A stretch of DNA of 22,238 nt from JBIOWF01 sp044868295 (lineage in GTDB: Bacteria; Actinomycetota; Actinomycetes; Streptosporangiales; Streptosporangiaceae): assembly GCA_044868295.1 (NCBI GenBank), contig JBIOWF010000252.1, positions 1 to 22,238 on the forward strand, read 5' to 3'. Position numbers and translations under genes: made by a program. The notes under the pieces were generated by a model. That model searched no databases. It saw only the letters and a list, made by a program, of their open reading frames with translations, and was not told the origin of the DNA. Positions within the stretch are counted from its first letter, which is position 1; every line of letters starts with the position of its first letter. Positions 7,354-14,792 of the stretch are shown in pieces.

Positions 7354-8598
7354 TCATCGGGCGGTGGCCGTACGGGCCGCGATGGCTTCGCGGTAGGCCT
7401 CCACGGTGCGCTGGGCGACCACCGGCCAGGCGTACCGTTCCATCACCCGGTCGTAGCCCTTCTTGCCGACCGCGGCGCGTTCCTCGGGGGAGTCCAGCAG
7501 GCGGCGGAGCACCGAGGCGAGCTCCTCCGGATCACCCGGCGCGACCTGTACGGCGGCGTCGCCCACGACCTCGGGCAGGGCGCCGGTCCTGGAGGCGACG
7601 AGCGGCGTGCCACAGGCCATGTGCTCGACCGCCGGGAGCGAGAAGCCCTCATATAGCGAGGGCACGACGGAGATCTCGGAGGTGGCGATCAGCTCGGCCA
7701 GCTCCTCGTCGGAGATGCCGTGCACGAACTTCACGTGCTCGTGCAGGGACAGCTCGGCGACCAGCTTCTCCGTGGGGCCGCCCGGGGTGGGCTTGCTGAC
7801 CACGGTCAGGTCGACGTCGCGTTCGGTGGCGAGCTTGGCGACCGCCCGCAGCAGCGTGGCGACGCCCTTCATCGGGGAGTCGGCGCTGGCCACGGCGACG
7901 ATCGAGCCCCTGCGCTTGGGCAGGCTCGGCCTGGGGTGGAAGAAGCGGGTGTCGACGCCGAGGGGGATGAGCCGCATGTTGGACTGGGGGACGTTGAAGT
8001 CCCGGTGGATGTCGGCGAGGGACGACTCGCTGACCGTCAGGATCGGGCTGAGCCGCGGCGCGACGACGCTCTGCATCCGGACGAATCCGTACCAGCGGCG
8101 CATGGAGAGCTTCTTCCAGCCCTTCGCCGCTTTCAGCTCGATCCGCCGGTCGACGCTGATCGGGTGATGGATCGTGCCCACGACGGGGAAGAGCTTCTGG
8201 ATGCCGAGCACGCCGTAGCCGAGCGTCTGGTTGTCCTGGACGACGTCGAAATCGCCCTGTCGCTTCTTGAGCTCGCGATGCGCGCGGATGCTGAAGGTGA
8301 GGGGCTCGGGAAAGCCGGCCGTCCACATGGTGACCACCTCGAGCACGTCGATCCAGTCGCGGAACTCCTTGAGGGCGGGGGTCCTGAACGGGTTGTCGTC
8401 GTTGTAGAGGTCCAGACTGGGGACCTTGTTGAGGATCACGCCCTCGTCCAGCTCGGGGTAGGGCTGCCCGGAGAAGACCTCGACGTGGTGCCCTAGGGCG
8501 ACCAGCTCGCGGCTGATGTGGCGCAGGTAGACCCCCTGGCCGCCACAGGTGGGCTTGCTGCGGTAGGACAGCAGCGCGACTCGCAGCCTCTCCGCCAA
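7354..8598 (-). CDS. Glycosyltransferase family 4 (GT-B)
   Basis: The 414-residue GT-B enzyme has the N-terminal nucleotide-sugar glycosyltransferase start RVALLSYRSKPTCGGQGVY (glycine loop), an acceptor domain with TIHHPISVDRR, and a C-terminal donor domain with VASADSPMKGVATLLRA and YEGFSLPAVEHMACGTPLV, the E-x7-E motif of GT4 retaining enzymes. TTG at 8598 is taken as start: AAGGGG lies six bases upstream and homology begins right there; the frame stays open upstream without resembling protein. No signal peptide; cytoplasmic or membrane-peripheral. It is the first gene of the minus-strand glycan set and divergent from gmd. A mannose- or 6-deoxyhexose-type donor is plausible because of gmd, but not shown. 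Confidence 0.92.
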   Translation of the reverse strand: MAERLRVALLSYRSKPTCGGQGVYLRHISRELVALGHHVEVFSGQPYPELDEGVILNKVPSLDLYNDDNPFRTPALKEFRDWIDVLEVVTMWTAGFPEPLTFSIRAHRELKKRQGDFDVVQDNQTLGYGVLGIQKLFPVVGTIHHPISVDRRIELKAAKGWKKLSMRRWYGFVRMQSVVAPRLSPILTVSESSLADIHRDFNVPQSNMRLIPLGVDTRFFHPRPSLPKRRGSIVAVASADSPMKGVATLLRAVAKLATERDVDLTVVSKPTPGGPTEKLVAELSLHEHVKFVHGISDEELAELIATSEISVVPSLYEGFSLPAVEHMACGTPLVASRTGALPEVVGDAAVQVAPGDPEELASVLRRLLDSPEERAAVGKKGYDRVMERYAWPVVAQRTVEAYREAIAARTATAR

Positions 8599-8911
8599 GG
8601 AGCACCCCTTCCAAGCTGTGCCCCCAGGGGGCTCCCACAAAGATGACCTTAGCCTGCGAACCCTACCATTTACGTTATGGCCAGCAGGTAAGGTGAAATT
8701 GTTCCTCGTGTTACACGCACATGTCCCGAACTGGGGAGTTAGCTTACCCGAACGCCGTTCTGTGGAACGTGTTCTACCGCTTGCTCGGCAGGGCGACGCG
8801 TCCGCGGAAGGCAGAGGGGTACATTCGCGTCCCATAGGCAGCATTCCGCTATCTCATGCCGACTTCTGGCATTGCTAAGAGTTCGGGCAAGCCCGAAGCG
8901 AGGAGGATCCC
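8599..8911. promoter_or_regulatory. Divergent GT4/gmd spacer with GAAC/GTTC half-site cluster
   Basis: This 313-base spacer has lower GC than the flanking genes, as expected of a divergent promoter region, and encodes no credible protein. Between 8750 and 8774 it carries alternating half-sites GAAC (8750), GTTC (8757), GAAC (8765) and GTTC (8771), with gaps of 3, 4 and 2 bases. This could be a cooperative operator. I found no -10/-35 pair I would defend on either strand. Confidence 0.4.
8882..8897. promoter_or_regulatory. Perfect inverted repeat just before the gmd ribosome binding site
   Basis: TTCGGGC (8882-8888) and GCCCGAA (8891-8897) form a perfect 7-bp inverted repeat with a two-base gap, three bases before the AGGAGG at 8901-8906. 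The tiny gap makes it a better protein-binding operator than an RNA hairpin, though a leader structure limiting access to the ribosome site is possible. Confidence 0.4.
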
Positions 8912-9937
8912 TTGGCCAGGCGTGCGCTGATCACCGGCATCACGGGTCAGGACGGCTCCTATCTGGCCGAGCATCTGCTGAGCGAGGGCTACGAGGTGTG
9001 GGGCCTCGCCCGCGGGCAGGCGAACCCGCGGGTGTCGCGCGTGCGGAAGCTGCTCCAGGACGTTCAGCTGGTCCGCGGTGACCTGCTCGACCAGGGCTCG
9101 CTGATCTCCGCCGTGGAGAAGGCGCAGCCTGACGAGGTCTACAACCTCGGTGCCATCTCGTTCGTGCCGATGTCGTGGGAGCAGGCCGAGCTCACCGCCG
9201 AGGTCACCGGCATGGGCGTGCTGCGCATGCTGGAGGCGATCCGGGTCTGCTCCGGGATCACCGTGTCGAGAAGGTCGGGAGCCGGCCAGATCCGCTTCTA
9301 TCAGGCGTCCTCCTCGGAGATGTTCGGCCAGGTCAGGGAGACACCCCAAACCGAGCGCACCCCCTTCCACCCCAGATCGCCGTACGGCGTGGCCAAGGCG
9401 TACGGGCACTTCCTCACACAGAACTACCGCGAGTCCTACGGGATGTACGCCGTGTCGGGGATCCTGTTCAACCACGAGTCGCCCCGCAGAGGCGCCGAGT
9501 TCGTGACCCGGAAGGTGACGCTCGGCGTCGCCCGGATCAAGCTGGGCCTGGCCACCGAGCTCCGCCTCGGCAATCTCGAGGCACGCCGCGACTGGGGCTT
9601 CGCCGGGGACTTCGTCCGCGCCATGCACCTGATTCTCCAGGCGGCCGAGCCGGAGGACTATGTGATCGGCACCGGGCGGACGCAGTCCGTACGCGAACTG
9701 GTCGAGGCGGCGTTCGGCGCCGCGGATCTGGACTGGGAGCAGTACGTCGTGTGCGACCAGGCGTTGCACCGCCCGGCAGAGGTGGACCTGCTGTGCGCCG
9801 ATCCCAAGAAGGCCAGGACCCAGCTGGGCTGGGAGCCCACGGTGTCGTTCGAGGAGCTGGTCGCCATGATGGTCGAGGCCGACATCCGCCTCCTCGCCGG
9901 CGGCGGAGACCCCGACCAGGACTCCTCCTGGCCCTGA
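8912..9937 (+). CDS. gmd: GDP-mannose 4,6-dehydratase
   Basis: This 341-residue extended SDR converts GDP-D-mannose to GDP-4-keto-6-deoxy-D-mannose, precursor of GDP-fucose, GDP-rhamnose and related sugars. It has GITGQDGSYL (residues 9-18, NADP-binding glycines), YNLGAISFVPMSW, the active-site FYQASSSEMFG (Ser and Glu) and SPYGVAKAYGH (Tyr-x3-Lys), then NHESPRRGAEFVTRK and RRDWGFAGDFVRAM, all hallmark blocks of Gmd. The TTG start is backed by AGGAGG five bases upstream. No second-step enzyme (GDP-fucose synthase, reductase or aminotransferase) lies in the window, so the final sugar cannot be named. It is divergent from the GT4/methyltransferase genes, which probably use its product. Confidence 0.95.
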   Translation: MARRALITGITGQDGSYLAEHLLSEGYEVWGLARGQANPRVSRVRKLLQDVQLVRGDLLDQGSLISAVEKAQPDEVYNLGAISFVPMSWEQAELTAEVTGMGVLRMLEAIRVCSGITVSRRSGAGQIRFYQASSSEMFGQVRETPQTERTPFHPRSPYGVAKAYGHFLTQNYRESYGMYAVSGILFNHESPRRGAEFVTRKVTLGVARIKLGLATELRLGNLEARRDWGFAGDFVRAMHLILQAAEPEDYVIGTGRTQSVRELVEAAFGAADLDWEQYVVCDQALHRPAEVDLLCADPKKARTQLGWEPTVSFEELVAMMVEADIRLLAGGGDPDQDSSWP

Positions 9938-10003
9938 TCCACGCGTCTGCGGCGGCGGAAAACCGGTCACGTCGGCGTGTCCGATGTGGGCAGAATTCCG
10001 TTC

Positions 10004-11326
10004 ATGATTTCCGCTGATGCGCTCTTGGCAGATGCTGATGCGCTCTTGGCAGATGTTGAAGCACGGACGCCGTCCGAACGGCTCCGCCGGGTGGTCGAGG
10101 TGGCCCGGGAACTGCCCGCCGACAGCCGCGCCGACCTGCTCGCGGACCTCGGCGCGCGAGACCGTTACGCGAGACAGCTCGCCGTGACCATGGCCGCCGC
10201 GACCAGCGACGCGGCACATCTCGCCGTGGCGTTGCGCGACCCGTACCCGCAGGTCCGCTCGGCGGCCCTCGCTGCGGCGGGGATGCCGGAGGAGGCCGTG
10301 GCGGGCTTCATCGCCGATGCCCCGCCGACGACCCGCCTTGAGATGTACAAGTGGGTGCGGCGCGGGCGGCGGGCGGCGCTGGCCGACCGGCTGCTGCCAC
10401 GGGTGCGGGAACGCTGGGGCGACGCTGAGGCGGCGCGGCTCCTCGCCGCCTGCTCCCCGCCTACGGTTGAGGCGGCCCTGGAGGAGCTGGCGTACGCGGT
10501 GACCGGCTGGTCGGCGCTGACGGCCCGCCACCCCGAGATCGTGGTCGGCCAGGCCGACGCCGAGCTGGCGGCGCTCGGGGTGGAGGGGTGGGCGGGGTGG
10601 TGGCTGCGCTCGGGCAGCTTGATGAGCGCGCTCGCGCGGCACCGCCCGGCGGATCTTCTCGACCTGTGGGAGCGGCGGCTGGTGGGTCCGCTGCCCCCGG
10701 GGCACGCCTTTCACCTGACCCGGTTGCTCGGCGTCGACCCGGCCCGCGTCGTGCGGCTGCTGCTGGCCGACCCCCTCCGGGCGCGGCATCTGGCCTACTG
10801 GACGCCGGGAAGAGCGGCCCGCGACCGGCTGGCGAGGGTGGCCGATTCCGATCTCGGGGCACTGCTGAGGGCGGCCGGGCCGGATTCGGCCTTCTCGACG
10901 GCGGTGCTTCGCCGACTGCCGCCGTCGTGCCGGTCCGCCGTGTTCGACCGCGCGTACGCCGGCCGCGAGCTTGCCGTCGAGCTGTTGCCCGATGAGATCT
11001 TGAGGCTGCTGCCGCACGAGCGCCGCCACGCCGAGGCTCGCCGCATGCTCACGCTGCCCGCCGTCGCCGAGCACTACACCCGCACATGGTCGATCACCGC
11101 GTTCCTGCCGTGGGCACAGGCGCGGCCGGTGCTGACCGAGGCCGCCCGCGGCGCGAACGCCGAGGGGAGACCTCGCCGGTGGCCTCATCGCCGTACGGCT
11201 CGCCCAGACGGTGAACGAGCGGGCGGGCTGGCCGGAACCGGGGCGGGCCCGGATCCGGGCGCTGCGCCGCCACCCCGAGGCGGAGGTCCCCACGCCGCTC
11301 GTTCGGTGGTCACCGCCCCGGAGTGA
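10004..11326 (+). pseudogene. HEAT-like repeat protein with internal loss and frameshift
   Basis: The frame encodes helical HEAT-like repeats (RDPYPQVRSAALAAAGMPEE; pairs of Ala/Leu/Arg-rich helices) to about position 11150, as in large actinobacterial proteins of unknown function. Then the frame degenerates into Pro/Arg/Gly-rich text. In another frame from about 11168, GGLIAVRLAQTVNERAGWPE and RARIRALRRHPEAEV read as genuine repeat protein, and the original frame again looks genuine only at the very end (VVTAPE, stop 11326). This pattern means the interior has been lost and the tail is out of frame. Start is uncertain: ATG 10004 or GTG 9977, neither with a good ribosome site. It is 66 bases after gmd; function unknown. 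Confidence 0.65.
10013..10054 (+). repeat. Perfect 21-bp in-frame tandem duplication
   Basis: A 21-base unit (10013-10033) is repeated exactly at 10034-10054, duplicating the heptapeptide ADALLAD at the N-terminus of the HEAT-like frame. Perfect identity points to a recent slippage event. Confidence 0.9.
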
Positions 11327-11340
11327 GCGTTGTAATGCCG

Positions 11341-11379
11341 AAGCGGCCGGAGCGTTCTGATGAACGCCCCGGCTGCCTT
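11341..11379. terminator. Hairpin terminator between the HEAT-like pseudogene and the GH114 gene
   Basis: Arms 11343-11357 (GCGGCCGGAGCGTTC) and 11362-11376 (GAACGCCCCGGCTGC) pair at 13 of 15 positions with a four-base TGAT loop. It lies between converging stops (11326 plus, 11389 minus) and can end both transcripts; no long T run follows, as is usual in high-GC actinobacteria. Confidence 0.75.
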
Positions 11380-11388
11380 CAGAGTGGA

Positions 11389-12201
11389 TCAGCAGGTCTG
11401 GCGGAGATAGCCGTTGCTGCCGGGCGTGGAGACGTCCACGTCGCGGCGGACGATGCTCAGCTTGGTCTTCCAGCCTGCGCAGGCCTTGCTCAGGCCGGCC
11501 TTGGTGTACTCGATGACGATGACGTTGTTGTTGAAGGGGCCGGCGAAGTCGGCGCATTCTTCGTACTGGCCGCACTCCTCGGCGATCGCGAAGTCCAGGC
11601 CGGTCGTGAGCCGGTCTCCGGCGAGTTCGGCGGTGTTCTTCTGCGCGATGGCCAGGCCCTTGGAGTGGGCGTGCTGGGACAGCAGGGTGATGTAGGCCTT
11701 GGCGTGGGCGGGCGTCAGCAGCTTCCGGGACCGGCTGTAGCTGTCGTAGTTGTCGGGTTCGATGGCGTTGAAGCCCTTGGCGGCGCAGCCGTCGATCCAG
11801 CCGTTGACCTTGTCGGCGACCCGCTGCCGCTTGGTCGCGGTGCGCAGGTCGAGCAGGGGCTCGCCCCAGTCCTCGTCGATGACGAGCTTGCCGTCCGCGT
11901 CGCGCAGCAGCAGGTCGGACGGCCAGCTGCGCTGCTCGCCGGGCTGGACCTGGAAGGCGTTGACGTAGCAGATGTTGTAGAGGCCGGACGCGGGGGACTC
12001 GGTGCGGTCCCGGCTGACCACCTTGACGCCGGCCGGAGGTGTGTACGCGCCACCGATCTGGTAGTCGAAGGGGGCGTTCTTGGGAGGCAGGACGGGTGCG
12101 GCGGCGGATGCGGGTGCGGCGGCCAGAGCGGTGATCGCGGTGCTGGCCGCGACGGCCGCCGTGGCGAGGATGGTCCGGATGCAAACACGGTTGATGAACA
12201 A
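11389..12201 (-). CDS. Secreted GH114 endo-alpha-1,4-polygalactosaminidase-like protein
   Basis: The 270-residue product starts with a Sec signal: basic FINRVCIRT, hydrophobic ILATAAVAASTAITALAAA, and an AxA cleavage site in APASAAAP. The mature part has a GH114 TIM-barrel layout: FDYQIGGAY at the first strand, YNICYVNAFQVQPGEQ, GEPLLDL, the catalytic-Asp region GFNAIEPDNYDSYS, and the catalytic-Glu region DFAIAEECGQYEECADF. GH114 enzymes cleave alpha-1,4-linked galactosamine polymers (for example fungal galactosaminogalactan). TTG at 12201 is the likely start because GGAG lies seven bases upstream and the signal peptide begins there. It is directly downstream of the SIS/kinase/aldolase genes on the same strand, with its own promoter candidate. 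Exact substrate unproven. Confidence 0.88.
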   Translation of the reverse strand: MFINRVCIRTILATAAVAASTAITALAAAPASAAAPVLPPKNAPFDYQIGGAYTPPAGVKVVSRDRTESPASGLYNICYVNAFQVQPGEQRSWPSDLLLRDADGKLVIDEDWGEPLLDLRTATKRQRVADKVNGWIDGCAAKGFNAIEPDNYDSYSRSRKLLTPAHAKAYITLLSQHAHSKGLAIAQKNTAELAGDRLTTGLDFAIAEECGQYEECADFAGPFNNNVIVIEYTKAGLSKACAGWKTKLSIVRRDVDVSTPGSNGYLRQTC

Positions 12202-12345
12202 GGTGCTGCTCCATCGGGTGGCGGGTGCGGCCCCGCCTCGGACGCTTGAAGCCGTCCTGGCGACCTGGTCCGGGCTTCGGATGATTCCGCTACCGGCTGG
12301 GCGCACCATCTCGCTGTGCCGGGCTGCACGGCCCGGTGCTGGTTG

Positions 12346-12375
12346 GATCTAACTGTCTCTGACTGAAAACGTCAA
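12346..12375 (-). promoter_or_regulatory. Promoter candidate for the GH114 gene
   Basis: On the minus strand TTGACG (12375-12370) is followed after 17-18 bases by TTAGATC (about 12352-12346). The leader before TTG 12201 would be about 140 bases and includes a hairpin with arms CCGGGC (12319-12324) and GCCCGG (12331-12336). The -35 is good, the -10 moderate. Confidence 0.45.
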
Positions 12376-12401
12376 TAGCCGATCGAGCTGTCCCGGAGGT
12401 G

Positions 12402-12800
12402 TCATCGGGCGTTCGCCTCCCCGGAGTCCGGGCGCAGGACGCCGAGCAGACGGTCGACCTCGGCGCTGACGGCGTCACGCCCGGCGCCGAGGTACTTGCG
12501 GGGGTCGACAAGGGCCGGGTCGGCGGTGAGGCGGGCTCGGACGGCCGCGGTGAAGACCTTGTTCAGCTGGGTGGCGATGTTGATTTTGGCCATGCCGGAG
12601 GCGACGGCACGGGCGAGGTCGTCGTCGGGCACGCCGGAGGATCCGTGCAGGACCAGGGGCACGGGCACGGTGGCGGCGAGCCGGGTGATCAGTGCGAAGT
12701 CCAGGGAGGCGTCGCGGGTCAGCATGGCGTGGGAGGAGCCGACGGCGACGGCGAGGGCGTCCACTCCGGTCGCTTTCACGGAGGCCGGCGACCAGTAGGG
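12402..12800 (-). pseudogene. Class II ketose-bisphosphate aldolase, C-terminal half only
   Basis: From about 12800 to the stop at 12402 the frame reads KATGVDALAVAVGSSHAML, VPLVLHGSSGVPDDDLARAV and GMAKINIATQLNKVF, the C-terminal half of GatY/KbaY/Fba-type zinc aldolases, including the HGSSG zinc and phosphate segment and the NIATxL block. The N-terminal half, with the first zinc histidines and catalytic Asp, is missing. These enzymes split tagatose-1,6- or fructose-1,6-bisphosphate and finish galactosamine or galactitol breakdown. The sequence runs straight into a kinase fragment in a different frame, so a deletion joined two operon neighbours. An open frame from ATG 12956 to 12402 survives but its first 55 or so codons are kinase DNA read out of frame. 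Not a functional aldolase. Confidence 0.8.
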
Positions 12801-12956
12801 ACCAGGGCGTCTCACGGGCCATGCCGCGGGCCAGCGCGGCGACCGCCGCGTCTCCCGCCCCGGTCGGATTGCCCTTGACCGGTTCGGGAGGGGCGGCCCG
12901 CCAGGTGCCGTCGGCGGACCGAATGGCCATGCCGTCGACTCGGTGAGGATCGTCAT
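12801..12956 (-). pseudogene. PfkB-family hexose kinase remnant (C-terminal motif)
   Basis: One minus-strand frame reads MAIRSADGTWRAAPPEPVKG then NPTGAGDAAVAALARGMARE, the C-terminal ATP/anion-hole motif (GAGD) of PfkB kinases of the tagatose-6-phosphate/1-phosphofructokinase type. After ETPW the homology stops and aldolase sequence begins. An ATG at 12956 overlaps the SIS stop (ATGA), probably the original coupled kinase start, but it is out of frame with the GAGD part, so most of the kinase interior has gone. The original order SIS-kinase-aldolase is that of amino-sugar and tagatose operons in actinobacteria. Confidence 0.75.
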
Positions 12957-13837
12957 CAGGCCGACGTCAGGATGACCGAGCGGGTGAGGTTGCGGGGGGT
13001 GTCGGGGTTGATCCCTTGCGCCGCTGCCAGGGCCACGGCCAGGCGCTGGACGAGGATGAGGCCCGCGAGCGGGTCGAGATCGGGCTGGACCCAAAGGCCC
13101 CCGGTCGCTGTGGTCTGCGGCTGCAGGCCCTCCGGTGCCTCGCCGAACATCCAGGTGGCGGAGCGGGCGTCGGTGATGGCGATGGGACCGTGCCGGTACT
13201 CCTTGGCAGGATACGACTCGGTCCAGGACAGGGACGCCTCCCGCATCTTGAGGGCGGCTTCGGCGGCCAGGCCCACGGTCCAGCCGGTGCCCAGGAAGGT
13301 GAACTGGGTGCGTTCGGTGACCCCGGTGGGCAGCGGTTCGGCGACGGCCCGTCCGGCGTCGGCGATGGCGGTGGTCAGGTCCTCGCCGAGGTGGGCGCGC
13401 AGCAGCGTCAGCGCGGTCGTCGCGAACCGGGTCTGGACGACCGACTGCTCGTCGGCGAACTCCAGGACGACCACCTGGTCGGCGGCCTGCATGATCGGGG
13501 TGTTCGGGTCCGCTGTGATCACGGTGGTGGGCGTCTTGGCGGTGTAGAGCAGCTCGAGCACCTCGGTGGTGGTACCCGACCGGGTCAGCGCCACGATCCG
13601 GTCATAGCGACGGCCGGCCGGGAACTCCGAGGCGGCGAACGCGTCGGTCTCGCCCTGCCCGCTCGTCTCCCGCAGCCAGGCGTAGGACTGCGCGATGAAG
13701 TAGGAGGTCCCGCAACCGATCATCGCCACCTTCTCGCCCGGTAGTGGCAGTCCCGGCGGGCCGGCCTGGCCGAGCTTCGCAGCGCGCTGCCAGCAGGCGG
13801 GCTGGGAAGCGATCTCCGTTTCGACATGCGTCGTCAT
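12956..13837 (-). CDS. SIS-domain sugar-phosphate isomerase/deaminase (AgaS/GlmS-C like)
   Basis: The 293-residue protein has two SIS domains: VAMIGCGTSYFIAQSYAWLR with LTRSGTTTEVLELL in the first, and FLGTGWTVGLAAEAALKMRE with ESYPAKEYRHGPIAI in the second. The last is the catalytic Glu...His-Gly-Pro segment of GlmS-type isomerases and AgaS. AgaS converts galactosamine-6-phosphate to tagatose-6-phosphate plus ammonia; the length (about 300) is shorter than E. coli AgaS but usual for actinobacterial members. ATG 13837 is chosen with GGAGG four bases upstream. It heads the operon that contained the kinase and aldolase, is preceded by a promoter and a LacI-type operator, and is followed downstream by GH114. 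Sugar specificity is inferred from these neighbours. Confidence 0.86.
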   Translation of the reverse strand: MTTHVETEIASQPACWQRAAKLGQAGPPGLPLPGEKVAMIGCGTSYFIAQSYAWLRETSGQGETDAFAASEFPAGRRYDRIVALTRSGTTTEVLELLYTAKTPTTVITADPNTPIMQAADQVVVLEFADEQSVVQTRFATTALTLLRAHLGEDLTTAIADAGRAVAEPLPTGVTERTQFTFLGTGWTVGLAAEAALKMREASLSWTESYPAKEYRHGPIAITDARSATWMFGEAPEGLQPQTTATGGLWVQPDLDPLAGLILVQRLAVALAAAQGINPDTPRNLTRSVILTSA

Positions 13838-13885
13838 GACGCCTCCGTTCCGAGCCACACAGATCGTTTGACGAGTTTTGATTAA

Positions 13886-13915
13886 TTCTTAGCAGTACTG
13901 AGCAGAATCATGCAA
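13886..13915 (-). promoter_or_regulatory. Promoter candidate for the SIS operon, with possible DeoR direct repeat
   Basis: On the minus strand TTGCAT (13915-13910) and TAAGAA (13891-13886) are 18 bases apart in a notably AT-rich stretch. Downstream on the same strand TCAAAAC and TCAAACG (between about 13881 and 13863) form a 10-bp-period direct repeat, the kind of site DeoR-family proteins bind; the DeoR gene lies just upstream. Confidence 0.5.
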
Positions 13916-13923
13916 ACATTGAG

Positions 13924-13937
13924 TGGGAGCGCTCCCA
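13924..13937. promoter_or_regulatory. LacI-family (CebR/CelR-type) operator palindrome
   Basis: TGGGAGCGCTCCCA is a perfect 14-bp palindrome identical to the operator described for the cellulose/cellobiose repressors CebR (Streptomyces) and CelR (Thermobifida). It lies between the DeoR stop (13978) and the SIS start (13837), about nine bases upstream of the -35 candidate. No LacI-family gene is in the window. Confidence 0.75.
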
Positions 13938-13977
13938 TGCCGGCCGCGCCGAGGTGAGGACTGGGGTGGCAGGTGTG

Positions 13978-14742
13978 TCAGGCGATGATGACCTGCACGC
14001 CCGCGCCGCGAAGCTGCTCTAGCTCCCCGGCGTCCGCGCTCGGGTCGGTGATCAGTACCTGGACCTCGGAGATGGTCGAGATCCGGGAGAAGGCGCGCTT
14101 GCCCACCTTGGAACCGTCGGCCAGCACCACCACCCGGCCCGCGGTGCGCATGAGGCAGTGGTCGGTCTGCGCCTCGGTCTCGTCGTAGGTGGAGATGCCC
14201 CCGGCGGTCTCGATGCCGTCCACGCCGAGGAAGACCATGTCCAGGTTGATCCCGGACAGCGCCCGGTCGGCGATCGGCCCGACCAGCTCGTAGGACTCGG
14301 GCCGGACACTGCCACCGGTCACGACCAGGTCGATCGAGGAGCGGACTGCAAGGTCACCCGCGATGTTGAGGGCGTTGGTGGCCACCTTGAGCGGCCTCCC
14401 CGCCGTGGCCAGGACATGCGCCAGCTCCGTGGTCGTCGTGCCGCCGCCCAGCCCGACCGAACGGATCGTCCCGTCGACCAGCTCGGCCGCGGCCTTGGCG
14501 ATGCGCAGCTTCTCCTGCTGGTGGCGGCCGGCCCGGTAGCGCAGCGGAAGCTCGTAGATGACCTCCGCGGAGACCGCGCCGCCGTGGGTGCGCTTGAGCA
14601 ACTGTTGCTCTTCAAGGGCCAGCAGGTCGCGCCGGATCGAGGCGGGGGAGGCCTGGAGCTCCTCGGCCAGGGCGGTCACCGAGACCGACCCGGTCTGTGC
14701 GAGCCGTTCGAGGATCAGGCTGAGCCGGTCTTGTTGGCGCAT
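13978..14742 (-). CDS. DeoR/GlpR-family transcriptional regulator
   Basis: This complete 254-residue regulator has an N-terminal winged helix (QDRLSLILERLAQTGSVSV, then ASPASIRRDLLALEEQQLL and the wing KRTHGGAV), and a C-terminal DeoRC sensor with IRSVGLGGGTTTTELA, VVTGGSVRPESYELVG, DMVFLGVDGIE and VVVLADGSKVGKRAF. Such regulators are usually released by a phosphorylated sugar. ATG 14742 fits the family start; GAAGGG touches the ATG, so the ribosome site is oddly close. It lies 140 bases upstream of the SIS operon and 50 bases downstream of a truncated PfkB kinase, all on the minus strand, so it most likely controls the amino-sugar genes. Intact, unlike most of its neighbours. Confidence 0.93.
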   Translation of the reverse strand: MRQQDRLSLILERLAQTGSVSVTALAEELQASPASIRRDLLALEEQQLLKRTHGGAVSAEVIYELPLRYRAGRHQQEKLRIAKAAAELVDGTIRSVGLGGGTTTTELAHVLATAGRPLKVATNALNIAGDLAVRSSIDLVVTGGSVRPESYELVGPIADRALSGINLDMVFLGVDGIETAGGISTYDETEAQTDHCLMRTAGRVVVLADGSKVGKRAFSRISTISEVQVLITDPSADAGELEQLRGAGVQVIIA

Positions 14743-14792
14743 CCCTTCACTCTAGAGCACGAATCGGGATCGTTCATGGCAGGTTCAGGGGG

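Noticed and set aside
8750..8774. LexA/SOS box from GAAC...GTTC
   Set aside because: The LexA box needs four bases between GAAC and GTTC in that order; the gaps in that order here are three and two.
8849..12214. A 1121-codon open frame on the minus strand across gmd, the HEAT-like gene and GH114
   Set aside because: It is antisense to clear genes or out of frame with GH114, its composition is Arg/Pro/Gly/His-rich, and no domain is recognisable; a typical high-GC shadow frame.
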